Shown one piece after another: positions 10,787-21,417 of a stretch of DNA of 59,319 nt. Every line of letters starts with the position of its first letter. The first letter of the stretch is position 1. The stretch is from Welwitschia mirabilis (Eukaryota; Gnetophyta; Gnetopsida; Welwitschiales), in assembly GCA_051453625.1 (NCBI GenBank), contig JBOZIK010000001.1, forward strand, positions 176,144,233 through 176,203,551, in the 5' to 3' direction. A program made the position numbers and the translations under genes. A model generated the notes under the pieces. That model worked only from the letters and a program-made list of their open reading frames with translations. It was not told where the DNA came from and ran no database searches.

Positions 10787-11840
10787 TTAAGTTGCAAGGA
10801 GAGAGGTAGAGAAGTTACTGTAAGTTTTGATGGCCCCTTTGGTCATGCTACTGAGCTGCATCTCGATCTTTCTGAAGAAATCAGTGGCCTCCTTAAATGG
10901 CCTCGAGAGCTCCTCATGATACCGCACAAACAGTTCGCAATAGGCTTCCTGCAAGACAGTATTCCATAGTTCGAACCTTAGGTTTTACTGTAAATAAATG
11001 AAGAGAGAGATTTTTTAGGAAACAAACAGCTGCGATGAGTTTCAGTACCATGAAATGGTCAAGCTCCGGATCCATTCCTACTGAAAGAGAAGCCGAGCAT
11101 TGTCTAGCCTGGCACTTGTTATGCACTTCTTCCAGCTCTGCAATTACATCCTCTGGCGCGCCAATCTGTATATACATGATACTCAGAATCAGTCTCAGTC
11201 TCACTATTAAAACACTACTACCGTAATTCGAGCTCGATTCGTTGCCATATCTCATGTGCTCATTCCCTTTAATGTTCGGCTTCTGAATATCAGTTCTATG
11301 GATGCCAAAATTCAATCACAGCGCGAAGTTTGCATTCGCTTCTGCAAATCTAGCTGCATGTCAGTGAAAGGAAATACTCAAAAATACCTTTTGGCAGTCT
11401 AGGTAAGCGTTTACGAGGCGCGGGTAGTGAACGTGGGAGACAATTTTGGACTTGATGGCGTCGTTTTCGTCAATGGCTTTGCTTCGTTCTTTGTCTCTGC
11501 CATCTTGGCAATCAGCCGCAGCTGCTGCAGCCGCCGAATGCTCTGAGATAAACTCTGCATTAACAAGCTGACCGATCCCAATTCCGGACGCAGAATTCTG
11601 AGGATCTTCGAGCTTCGGTTGCAAAGGCAGCGTGGATCTTGTGGTTCCGCTGGAATTGAAAGCGCTGGGAATGAAGCACTGCTGCGGCTGCGAATCCGCC
11701 GAATATGCCGCAAAAGCTGCTCGGATGGGCTGGTGGGTATGCGTTTGCTGGTTCACCAGAGCCATCATAGATCCATATTCTACTCCGAAAATCTGCTGCT
11801 GAGAATCTGCTTCAGTAACATTCATACCGAGTTGCTCCAT
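10787..11840 (-). CDS. class I KNOX-type (MEINOX) protein, apparently lacking a homeodomain
   Basis: Three minus-strand exons join in phase 0: 11840-11388 (151 codons, starting at the ATG), 11165-11049 (39 codons) and 10948-10787 (53 codons plus TAA). Introns are 222 and 100 bp with GT..AG ends (AAG|GT, CAG|AT; ATG|GT, CAG|GA). They lie after 'YLDCQK' and after 'DPELDHFM', the conserved KNOX intron sites. The 243-residue product has a Gln/Ser/Ala-rich N-terminus with an Ala run near residue 105, KNOX1 from about residue 124 to 172 (IKSKIVSH..YPRLVNAYLD) and KNOX2 from about 182 to 228 (EAYCELFVRYHEELSRPF). It then diverges after KGAIK and stops. Full KNOX I proteins have about 350-400 residues with GSE, ELK and a three-residue-loop-extension homeodomain. 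MEINOX-only proteins such as KNATM modulate KNOX/BELL transcription-factor dimers, so a similar dominant-negative or modulatory role in meristems is an inference. Alternatively a donor at 10818-10817 (CA|GTAACT, phase 1) opens a long intron and the homeodomain lies beyond the window. The open frame and clean splice sites argue against an old pseudogene. Confidence 0.85.
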
Positions 11841-13150
11841 AGCTTATGGGACTCTGCTAGAGTAGTAAGTCATCTGGCAAGGAAAGAACAAGAACGGTAT
11901 TGTTTTGTATAGTCCCGCGATGTCATGCTCTGTAGTGGGAATCACAGACCCGCAAATTCTCTCCGAAGATGCGTCGGGAACATGAAAGCGGCAGTCCAAC
12001 CAAAGCGAAAAAAACCTCTTACACAAAGCGCAACTATCACACACAGCTTCTGCCGCTTTTCCTCTCCTCCATCATCATCATCACCATTCGGCCTAGCTGG
12101 GCAGCATAAGCATTTGTCGATTAAATAAATAAAAAGGGGGAACACCGATGCGAATCAAATTCCGCGAGAAGGCGGAAGAAACTGAGGGACTTAATCTGGC
12201 TGAAGCCTGAAGCAGTTAAAAAATAAAGGGGAGAAATAGCCCTGTAGCCTGTAGTTTAGGAATCCGGTACATAAGTGAAGTGATTCCAATGACTACGGAC
12301 CTGCAAAGGCATGTGCCACAGTTGCTTTCGCAGACTCGGAAAATCCCCCAATTTACATGCTGCTCTGCGCTTCTGTCTCCACTGGGTCACTTCCAGTCTC
12401 TCTGTCTCTCATTCTCTCTCTCTCTTTCTTTCTGCACTTGCCCTTCGCTTCTGGCCGAACCAGCGATTCCAATTTTTCCGATTGCGCTGCAGAAATGCCC
12501 AATTGCTCTTCTGTTTCTGTTGTTGACGTCGAAGAAGATGAAAACGAAAAAGAAAGCGAAGTGAGAAATTAGAAATGAGAAACGAGAATCGGCCAAAGCA
12601 AGGCGAGGGCAAAGGACTGAGGTCGGACCCCACGCGTTTAAGGGCAACAGTTGAAGGGATGGAACTTGTTGGCGATGCCCATCATCCATCCATCCATTCA
12701 TCCATTTCCCATCTCTTATGCATGAACACAAACAGTCGCAGAGGCACTGCTTTTACCCGCTCAAACGCATACGGCGCATAAAATTCCATTCTGGAGTTTG
12801 TATTTTTATGAGTTCGTCGCATCGCACCGCCACTGCCCTCCAACTCCGTAAAAAGGTTACTTGCATCTGCATGTCCCCTTCCCCGCTCGTGCCAAACTTC
12901 AATAATCGATTTTTTCTTGAAAGAAAAATCAATGTATTTTAACTTTATTTGGAGTATAAGCATGAGCTCAGCAATAAGGTTGTGGAGCAAGTTGGTTAAT
13001 TGTCTTGTAGGTAAGATAAGATTTGTGACTTCATTTGACACAATGGGCATTCAATCGGCCGGAGGATTATTAAACATTTGTACTGCCTACTTTTCATTGA
13101 AAACAACATCAAAGTTCTTCCAACTCAAGCCATTGTACATGTGGAGGAAG
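11841..13150 (-). promoter_or_regulatory. upstream and leader region of the KNOX gene
   Basis: Composition remains clearly less AT-rich than in the desert on either side, as expected for a 5' leader and promoter. A pyrimidine tract at about 12395-12440 reads as a GA-rich tract on the gene's strand. BBR/BPC factors are known to bind GA repeats in class I KNOX genes, so this is a candidate control site. Many short overlapping frames on both strands (for example 12280-12564 and 12387-12731) are by-products of this composition. I could not identify a convincing TATA box or transcription start. Confidence 0.45.
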
Positions 13151-14659
13151 TGTTAGAAATTTTCTTTCATATGGGCACTGTTGCATTCTTAAGACTAGCA
13201 TTCTTTTGTCTATCGCTGTCCGCATTTTCATGGGTGCATTGTTAAAACATGAAAGCCAAAAACATTCCTCTTATTATTGCTCTCAAATGTAAAAAGAGAA
13301 AACCTTTTAGAGTATGTGAATTTCACTTTAATAATTTTATCATAGTCATTCACAGTTTCAATATCATGCATCTACAACTGACTCTTATTGAATGTATGTT
13401 TTTGTGATAAAAGTGCTAGCATCAATGTAAGCATTAACACTTTTGTGCCTAGGCCCTTAATGGATTAAGCACACTAGTGGAAACTACTTAATACGCATAA
13501 ATACATAGGTTTCACCGTACGGTTCAATACTAACTTAAGGAGATATTACATTTTTCAAATACCTACAAGGTTATATTTATAACAATTAATAGTGCATTTG
13601 AAAATGCATATGCAAGGCATTCCTACCTTCTCAATAGTCAATATCTTAGGCATAACTAACTAACAAGCATACCTAAAGGTCTTTATGGTTAAGGCTATGA
13701 GTTTATTATGATTATCATAGCATGGAGGACTACACATTATGTACTTAAGCTATGATTTGGCCTTTAGATAAAGCTTGAATCCATTTCATTGAATGGGTGG
13801 TTAATATGTTCTTGTCAAGATTTTGTACACCTGAGTCATGCATGGGTGTTTAAGTAAAGCACGAATGTCCAAGCCTCGTCATTGGAGGAATGTTTAGGCC
13901 CTTTTGAAGTTAACCTTCTTGAAAAATATTTACTAGACTTCACTTGAGTACATCTAAATATTCAACAATTATTATCATTACATAAGTGGTTTCTTAACAC
14001 TGAAGAAGCATCAAGTATATTATTACCAGGTCCTTTTATCATAACATGAGTTTTCGTGGGAATGTCACAACAAACGGATCAATAACTTTTGAAGTGAAAA
14101 GTGTTTGTAGATGCACTTATAACCCTACGAAGGCTTGAATTTCTTGTACCCCATTAACCTTAGCAAAGAAGCAGCATTTTTGAAGGAAAGGATACCCCTA
14201 AGAAGCTGCTTGTGGGAAGGCAATTATCAAAAGCAATGGAAAGGGTAATGATGGATGATATAATTAAAGAGGGGGCACAACCTAGTTATATCAAGCACCA
14301 TCATCATCATTTGCATTTATAACAGGCATGGCACAATCTTGTAACGTGATGCATGCATGCGTGTTGATGCTATGGTGCATCTGCTCGGATCTCATGCGAT
14401 GCCATCTCCGACAATGAAAGGTGGTGTGAGTCTGCGGACTTAATATTGGGTTGGGACGGAAGTAAGGTGAAGGAATGTGTCGCCACTTAAGCTCTCTTTA
14501 GAGGAGGATATCAGCTTTGCTCTATCACCGCTACCACCACCTCCTCCTCCTCCTCTTTTGTTTAAATACCTCCAACACCCTTCGTTGCATCCTTACCTAC
14601 ATTCGTTCCTTTAAAAAACATGTTTATTTTGCAGCCTTTTACATTGCCAATGATAATTG
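13151..14659. other. intergenic DNA without recognisable gene
   Basis: A small GC-richer block at about 14330-14560 has GCATGCATGC and a CTC/CCA-rich microsatellite-like run (about 14527-14560) that ends in a short open frame without motif. I see no gene or element ends elsewhere. Confidence 0.45.
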
Positions 14660-14775
14660 TTTTTTTTTAAGGGTTTCATTTATAAGAAGTTACACTCATT
14701 AGGGTTGGTGGTTTGCTTAAGCGGATGAACACCCATAAGTGAACCTTACCCTGACGTAGACCTTCAATACATGAG
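14660..14775. repeat. dispersed repeat family C, copy 3
   Basis: 'ataagaagttacactcattaggg' followed by 'tttgcttaagcggatgaacacccataagtga' matches the block order at 3108 and 5688. The next 90 bp carry a short internal direct repeat (gtagaactagaagata, near 14773 and 14802). Confidence 0.5.
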
Positions 14776-15049
14776 TAGAACTAGAAGATATCATATCCAC
14801 CGTAGAACTAGAAGATAAAGTATTGGAGTACACAACTTATAATTATGGATCAAACCAACTATGTTATGCATTTGATTTGATAATTAGTTTATTCATTTAT
14901 CCAAAAAAAATTATAAAAGTTTTTAAAAATTTAAAGTTCTTAATGATAATTGGTTTATTTATATATGCAATACATAATTATGACTTAGTTAAGGTAATCT
15001 AACTTTTTCCTTATAAGTATCTCTATGTGACTTTCTATGTATGAGTAGA

Positions 15050-15240
15050 TTTTTGTTTGAGGGGGCAAGGGGTGTGTGTCGAACTTGAAACTTTTAGTAA
15101 TTGTATCTTTTCTTAGAAGTATAGTCATTATGATCTCCCAAACAAATGACTTACTATCGAAGGGGTTGAGCCCAAATCCTCCCAAATGGAAGATATGTGA
15201 TTCACCAATTAGGCTACTAACCTATTAGCCGTTGACCAAA
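15050..15240 (-). mobile_element. SINE family I copy, antisense
   Basis: On the minus strand it starts with a strong box A (TAGCCTAATTGGTG) and box B-like GGGCTCAACCC. The body ends with the family's 'GATACAATTACTAAAAGTTT' type block. Flanks do not show a clear target-site duplication. This copy has the most tRNA-like promoter boxes of the family. Confidence 0.65.
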
Positions 15241-15496
15241 TTTTCAATCTCAATCAGAAGGGCATTGTTTGTATTTATACCCATTGCATGAAGAATATTT
15301 AACAATAAAATAGAAAATATAAAAAATAATTTTTATTTAAAAACATAAATCTTGAAATGAAAAATACACACATATCTGAAAATCATGGTGGTCTTGAGAT
15401 AATTTGAAGAGCACATAAGAGCATTGCAAGATTTGGGACATGGAAGTGAACGAAAGGATTGTGATTCTAAAGAATCTTGAAGACAAGTCTAAAGTA

Positions 15497-15506
15497 NNNN
15501 NNNNNN
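15497..15506. other. 10-N assembly gap
   Basis: Ten undetermined bases; sequence on both sides is AT-rich without a gene. Confidence 0.95.
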
Positions 15507-17465
15507 GTAGGGACATACCAGAAAGAAGGATGAAATGGATGGGAATAATAGAGCCTTGTATTATTTGTTTTATACATTGTATATAGAGCTTAGATTAAAG
15601 GAACAAAAAGACAAAGAGAACACTAATAATAGATAACATAAGTTAGATTCTCTTGGTCAAAGATACAGGCTAAGGAAATTAAAAAATAGATAACACAAGT
15701 TAGTTATATCTGAAAGAAATAATGGAGGTGATGAGTGCATGTGTAGCAATCAAGGTCCCATCATCAAAACAAAAAATCAAAGAAATGTGAAAAAAACCTT
15801 ATTATATACTATACCACATTTGTCTTGTAATTAAATCTCTAGAAAACAGTGACCACTTGTTGTTGCCCTCAAATTCCACAATGATTGATCTTAATCTTGG
15901 GTGACGTCTCAAATGTAACTTCCCCTCCTTTCTTGGTTGTTTCTGGGTATTTAATTAACCAATTGATGAATATTAAAATGGTAACCACTGAATTTGTTTC
16001 TCTCTCCTCTTATTCCAAACCATTCTATCCCTTTGTTGGATTTGTGTGGTTAAGTTGATAAATAATTAACAAGATGGTGGATGGTGGGTGCATCAAGAAT
16101 GGCCATCTATCATAGTCATGACTCACGAGGGGGGTGACTAACACAACCTTTGATTTTGACTTATAACTTTTTGGTTTATTAATAATTTCTTTAGGTTTCA
16201 AAGAATGAATGTGTGTTATACATAATTCGGTGGAGCTGCAATGCATGAGATCTTTTAATGGGCTCACAAACCTTTAACAGTCTCTAGTTTATTCTATAGT
16301 TTGGTTATGTTTGTTGTTTAGCGCCTACAATATCTAATGTTTTCATTTTGTGGTCTTTAGGATATTGCTACTTTTCATTTTTCAATGATTATCTTTATGG
16401 GAGGTGCCCTATTTGCTTAGGCAATCATTGTTTAATATCTTGCATATCCCTCACATGCATTTAATGCTTTTGTTGCTCTCACATTTCTTGACTTCCCTTT
16501 CCCGCCCTTCGTTAACAATTCTCTTGGGAAATAAATTATTAGAGCCCGTAATTTTAGGTGTTAGGATGACCTAGATTGGAAATTACATCACGTTATTCTT
16601 TTCTAAGAAGTGGTCTTAAGGAGAAAAACGTGTTGGCTACAAAATGAGGTTATTAAACGTTGTTTTTTTTTGGATTTTCTTTTTTTTATGAATATGCATT
16701 ATCATTCAATAAACACCTTCATTGTGATTTTTTTCTTTTTCACTTTTTGATAGTATTGTTGGAGATTAAATTTGTAGGCTCTCTCTTAGTTTGAATTTTT
16801 TAAAAGTTTAACAAAGCATTTTTTTTTTAATAATTACAACTCTTTTCAACACTTTTTCCCAAATTTAGCCTTACCTTGAGTTAGTTATTTATTATAAAGT
16901 GTCCTATCCAAAATAAGGGTGCATGCAAAAATGTGAATGTCAAAGCATGTCTATTTTAAGGTCTTACTGAAAATACTAAATCTTACAACATGTTTGTTTT
17001 AGGATCTTTCCAACAATAATGAATGATAGAGCATGTTTATTTTGGAGTTCTTCTTGTTTAACCCCAACCCTAGGCCTGTGGGCATGATTGTTCTATGCTT
17101 TGGATGAGGAAGAATAGTTAGCTGTAGCATAGACTGCTATTCCTATATTGCAAAGCTGTGTTGGATTCTCTTGTAGTTTTCTCTTCCTTTTGCAACAATA
17201 AAGGTGAATCCGCTTTCCTATTGAGATAGACACAATGTCAAACCACATTAAATCTTGGTGTGTTTTATCTCTTTTATTCTTTCTTGTTATAAATTATTTT
17301 GCCATTGGTTTCTTCACATTCCACATGTATCATTATTTCGTTTCACAACTAGTCAATTTTTGGTACCTTTTGCACTTTACTATGCATCCATTTTTCACAA
17401 ACATTTGTATAATAGCAGAGAATTATGTGAGATTCTATTAGAATAGTCTCTAACATGTCAATGCA
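15507..17465. other. intergenic DNA; right part may hold the LTR of the outer copia element
   Basis: No gene is supported. The short frames at 16025-16267 and 17235-17446 lack motifs. Because the outer copia gag begins at 17466, its 5' LTR should lie just upstream. The segment about 17090-17220 (a 'ctatattgcaaagctgtg' region) has a loose resemblance to the LTR at 29468-29844, and a very degenerate primer-binding site may lie near 17408-17424. Both are tentative. Confidence 0.35.
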
Positions 17466-17906
17466 ATGTTTGAGTTAGAGAAGTTCTATCACAAAAACAA
17501 CTTTAGGTTGTGGCAATTCAGGGGTAGAGCTCTACTTATTTAATAATAGTTGCACAAGGCACTATAAGGAAAGAAGCCTATTGGCATGTCTAATAATTAT
17601 TAGGAGGATTTGGACCTAAGGCCTTAAAGCACCCTTAGATTGAATCTTGTAGATTAGTTATATTCAATGTAGTAATGGAAGATTATGTTGTTGCTCTATG
17701 GACAAGGTTGCAAAGCGTGTACATGACCAAGTCCCTAACTAATAAGTTGTATTTGAAGTTGAAGCTTTATGACTTTAAGATGAAGGAAGGCACATCCTTA
17801 GTGGATCATTTAAATGCTCTAACTAAGCTAATTTGTTAATCATGGAGGTTAAAATTGAAGAAGAGGATCAAGTTCTTATCCTTCTCAAATCTCTTCTAAT
17901 GTCCTA
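17466..17906 (+). pseudogene. outer copia retrotransposon: gag, 5' part
   Basis: Translation from an ATG at 17466 gives MFELEKF..KNNFRLWQFRG, the usual N-terminus of plant Ty1/copia gag. It continues with several stops and shifts to 'LWTRLQSVYMTKSLTNKLYL', the UBN2-type gag core, and 'TSLVDHLNALTKL'. The frame is cut at 17906 by the LTR of a second copia element and resumes at 25824 (MLLYGKDSIELD), so this is the outer host element of the nest. It is inactive. Confidence 0.8.
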
Positions 17907-19192
17907 TGGAAACTAAGGGTTTCAATGATGACATCATGATAATTTGATAGCATGTGGAAAAGTGTGCATGCTCACTACCTTTCAGCTATTGGTGAATGAA
18001 TGATCTACATTGATAATCTTTGTTTTATCAGCCTTGATCTTAATGGTGGGCATCCTTGCTTTATGTTTCTGTGTATTCAATTCTAACAGGACCCCATACA
18101 TCCCTCGCAGTTTAATTCTATGGGAATTTGGCCTGTTAACAGGGGCAGATGTCTCCACTCAAGTATCCTAGCCATCCCCCCTCTTTTTAGATGATTTGTA
18201 TGGTTTTTTTCGCTATTAATAGGTGCATATGTCTCCACTGAAGGAGCCCAAACGTTTCACCTCTTTGTAGCCTATTTGTATGAGGGACTGCACTGTTTAT
18301 AGGCGCAGATGTTCCCACTCATCTAGGGTAGATATTCCCCCTAGCTTCCACACTACTTCCACACACTTGGAAATGTGTTCTGTCTACTCAAAAAGGGACT
18401 TTTTTATGTGCACATCTCCACTCATTTAGGGAAAATGTTTCCACTCCTGAACCATTGTAAAATAGCTATTCTTCAATGAATCTCATTGTGATTTTAATAG
18501 TCTATTTGGCATAAACTTTAAGACTAATTTGGTGGAAGATATTCCTTGGATATAGTGCATATTGATAGCCAAATAAATGAGGATTTAAATTCAAGATTTC
18601 TTGGAAATATTAATATGATATTTTCTAACAACTATATTATGTGTGTTCTCTATAAAAAGAAGAAAGCTCAACATTTGTAGTTAGTTAATGGATTGATAAT
18701 AATTGATAATAATTTTACTCAGATATTATTTATCTTAGAAACCAACATTTGATTTATCTCTTTGCTACAAACATCTTGTAAAATCTGTGTTTGAGGCATT
18801 CTCTTTCTTAATTTCTATTATGGTCGAGTTAGAGCCAACAAAAGGCTCCTTGTTATTAAGGGTTGATGATAAGCCAGAAATCATCCTTGTTATTGAGGGT
18901 TGATGATAAGCCAGAAATACTCTCTATTGTAAAAGGTTGATGATCATCCAGAAAATCATCAGTTGAAGAGATTAAAAGAAACCAGGAAAGGAGAATCAAT
19001 TATCTCTCCCTGAAGAGCAGAATAAGCAGATTGCCGAACCACTATAAAATTCTTGTATGCTGATATTTTCTTGTTTGCATTAGTTTTAGTTGTTATTAAT
19101 CTTTACATGCAAATTAGATTGTCTGTTTAAGGGTATAAAATTTATTTATATATTTATTTTAAACCTATTCACCCCTTCCTCTAGGAATTTCA
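17907..19192 (+). repeat. 5' LTR of nested copia element
   Basis: It is 1286 bp, TG..CA bounded, with a TATA box (TATAAAAAG, 18651-18659). The U3 part carries about three degenerate repeats of roughly 76 bp whose core reads 'CAGATGTCTCCACTC' (starting near 18135, 18211 and 18288). The 3' LTR has the same array. Confidence 0.85.
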
Positions 19193-19194
19193 AT

Positions 19195-19206
19195 TGGTAT
19201 CAGAGC
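19195..19206 (+). promoter_or_regulatory. primer-binding site for initiator tRNA-Met
   Basis: TGGTATCAGAGC, complementary to the 3' end of plant initiator tRNA-Met, lies two bases after the 5' LTR, the standard arrangement for reverse-transcription priming in Ty1/copia elements. Confidence 0.92.
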
Positions 19207-19248
19207 AAGGTTACTCTTGATAGAGTTTTACCACTCTGAGTTGATCAA

Positions 19249-20234
19249 ATGGGATCAAATTTTTATAAGGATCACTCAATTCTAAGACCTCCTTTCTTTA
19301 ATGGATCCAACTATTCATTTTGGAAAATAAAATGACTATTTTTTTTAAATCTATTGATCTCAATATTTGGGATACTATTGTATGTGGTTATTTAGAGCTT
19401 ACTACTCCTTTGGTAGGTTGTATTAATGAATAACGGGAAGAAGTGAGACTCAATGCTAAAGTAATGAATGCACTCATAGTGCTCTCAGCTCTGAAGAATA
19501 CAGCCGAGAAGTAAAGTGCACTTTAGCAAAGGAAATTTGGGACACTCTTGAAATAGAACATAAAGGTATGAGTGTAGTTAAACATTAAAAATTCAAATTT
19601 CTAACCACTCAATTTGAAAATATTAGGATGGAAGAGAAAGAAACTATTGCTAAATATACAACCAAGGTGATAGATATTATAAACATAATGTGGAGACTTG
19701 GTGAAAAGGTCCCTGAAAGAAGAGTTGTGAGGAAAGTTTTAAGGAACTTTTCTATGGTTTCGACTAAAGATCACTGCCATAGACAAAAGCAAAATCGAAT
19801 GCCATAAGCTTGGAAGAGCTTAAAGGATATTTGATTGCATATGAGTCTATCATTTTGGGTGAAGATACACCTAAAGCCACATAGCCCTAAAGTGTTCTAG
19901 TAAAAACCAAGATGAATCAAGCAATGAAGAAGATGATGAAGATTTATCATCTCTAGCTAAAAATTTCAAAAGATTCTTATCGAAGCAAAAGGAGTCTAGA
20001 AGAAGAAGACCAAGCCCAGGTGATGATCAATTTGATAGAAGAAACAAGGGTGGAATTAATATAAGGATAAAGAAACCATTGCAATGCTTTAAGTGCAAAT
20101 GATTTGATCACATTGCTATTGAGTGTGCTAATACTAGAAAAGTAAAAGACAAAAGAAAGAAAGCACTAAAGGTCACATGAGATGATGATGAAGAATCTAA
20201 ATCAGACAAATCCCAAAGTGGATAAGAAGAATGT
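19249..20234 (+). pseudogene. nested copia gag, part 1 (first zinc knuckle)
   Basis: From the ATG at 19249 the product begins MGSNFYKD..RPPFFNGSNYSFWK, the start of a copia gag (DUF4219/UBN2 type). After stops and shifts it reaches a Lys/Arg/Ser-rich linker and a CCHC zinc knuckle at 20085-20126 (C-F-K-C..H..C), in which one residue is now TGA. The acidic Asp/Glu/Ser stretch after it breaks off near 20234 and resumes at about 23490. Confidence 0.75.
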
Positions 20235-20940
20235 GGTCTACTGGTTAAGGCAAATGTCTTAGCAGAAATCCAACTAGGATTAGTCAGTGATAGAGTGAAT
20301 CCATCTGTTCTTTTTAGAATGATTGGTTTCAATCGACAAAAATGGAAATGGAGCTCTTTGCAGAATGAAAAAAAAAATATATTCAATCGACTACAAAGGA
20401 ATTTGTTTATATCCCTCTAACTGTGTCTAATCATAGTACATCTAGGATCTAGTGAAATAGCCAATTTTGAGAAAGGATTTGGAAAATCCATTTTGGTCTT
20501 CCAGAAATTCACTTTCCTATTCGTTTTTAACCCCTTAAATTATTGAATAACATTTCGTTGTCTTTTCCAATGTTGGAAATTTTCCATGGGAGTGGTATAA
20601 GAAGCCATACATTCATCGATTGATAATATGTCAAAAACAGAATCACAAATTGATTTTGTCCAATTCTCATAGAATCTTTTCGTTTTTTTTGGAAAAAAAT
20701 TCTCTTTTATATACCTTTTGTATTCTTTCAATACTTCTCTTGGTCAAGAGATTGAAGAATCCCATGGACACATGTCATATCTTGAATTTGCACTAATGGG
20801 ATTAGAACTGTCTAGATATCTATAAATAGAGAACGAAATAACAAGAAGGAAGAAAATGCATTTATTTTCTAGTCTCAAAAAAGAGGATCATCTAAAAAGT
20901 TCATAGGCTTTTATTTTAAATTAAGTTTCAATAGCCTAAA
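20235..20940. other. unidentified part of organelle insertion
   Basis: This precedes the recognisable trnG intron end and could include more of that intron or its upstream spacer. trnG exon 1 was not found. A 63-codon minus frame (20540-20731, MKEYKRYIKENFF..) is Lys/Phe-rich like plastid reading frames, but I cannot name it. Confidence 0.4.
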
Positions 20941-21132
20941 AAACTAACATAAATGTTATGGATAATGAAAGTAGCTAAATAGCTTGTATTCTCAACCTAA
21001 CTATTCCATAAAGGATCCAAATGAATTGAAAAATTCTTGTTTGATTCTAAATTAGAGCCATTTCAAAGGTGTCAACTATAACCCCTAGTCTTCCAAGCTA
21101 ACGATGTGGGTTCAATTCCCGCTACCCGCTTG
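20941..21132 (+). pseudogene. trnG-UCC: plastid trnG-UCC: intron domain V and 3' exon, copy 1
   Basis: A group II intron domain V-like hairpin (GGATCCAAATGAATTGAAAA onward, about 21013-21050) precedes the 48-nt 3' exon at 21083-21130. The anticodon region is CTTCCAAGC and the T-arm GTGGGTTCAATTCCCGC. The 5' exon is absent, so no tRNA can be made. Next on the same strand is trnR-UCU, as in chloroplast genomes. The 192-nt block is repeated at 22289-22480. Confidence 0.8.
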
Positions 21133-21288
21133 ATTTTTTTTTGAAAAATGAGAAATTTTAAGGTTCTAATTATGAGATTTTAGGAGAAATATAAATGTTT
21201 GTTTCCTTAAGTTTCTTTTGAAACATTAGAAAGTGTCACCCAGGAATTATCCCTGAGTGACAAGATAACAAAAAATAAAAGAGAACGA

Positions 21289-21360
21289 GCATCCATCATC
21301 TAATGGATAGGACAAAGGTCTTCTAAATCTTAAGTATACGTTCAAGTCCTATTGGATGCA
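21289..21360 (+). tRNA. trnR-UCU: plastid-derived trnR-UCU (72 nt), nuclear copy
   Basis: A 72-nt cloverleaf with D-loop TCTAATGGATAGGAC, anticodon loop CTTCTAA (UCU) and T-arm GTTCAAGTCC. Its acceptor stem pairs perfectly (GCATCCA with TGGATGC). It sits between trnG-UCC and an antisense atpA exactly as in plastids. Anticodon-stem mismatches (ATCTTAAG region) suggest decay. As a nuclear insert inside a dead retrotransposon it is probably not expressed as a functional tRNA. Confidence 0.85.
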
Positions 21361-21417
21361 TTATATGACTTCTTGGGGGTTTGTTCCTAACCTAAACCTA
21401 AAAAATAGTTAGTTTTT

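Noticed and set aside
10691-10969. 92-codon plus-strand open frame
   Set aside because: Antisense shadow of KNOX exon 3; the minus-strand reading has the conserved KNOX2 residues and splice sites.
11411-11713. Other frames over KNOX exon 1 (minus 11411-11713, plus 11619-11912)
   Set aside because: Out-of-frame or antisense shadows of exon 1, with no domain content.
12280-12781. Overlapping frames of 70-114 codons on both strands
   Set aside because: They arise from pyrimidine/purine-rich low-complexity leader DNA (Ser/Leu/Phe runs, Arg/Glu/Lys runs on the opposite strand).
17907-17911. Exact 5-bp target-site duplication of the nested element
   Set aside because: TCCTA on the left and TCCTG on the right are separated from the LTR end by two extra bases, so it is mentioned only as likely.
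20540-20731. 63-codon minus frame inside the organelle insert, considered as a plastid gene
   Set aside because: It looks plastid-like in composition but I cannot match it to any plastid protein, so it is left as unidentified.
21289-21360. Functional nuclear tRNA-Arg gene
   Set aside because: It is colinear with trnG and atpA of plastid type and lies in a dead retrotransposon. Plastid-type tRNAs usually lack nuclear pol III context, so it is recorded as a plastid-derived copy.
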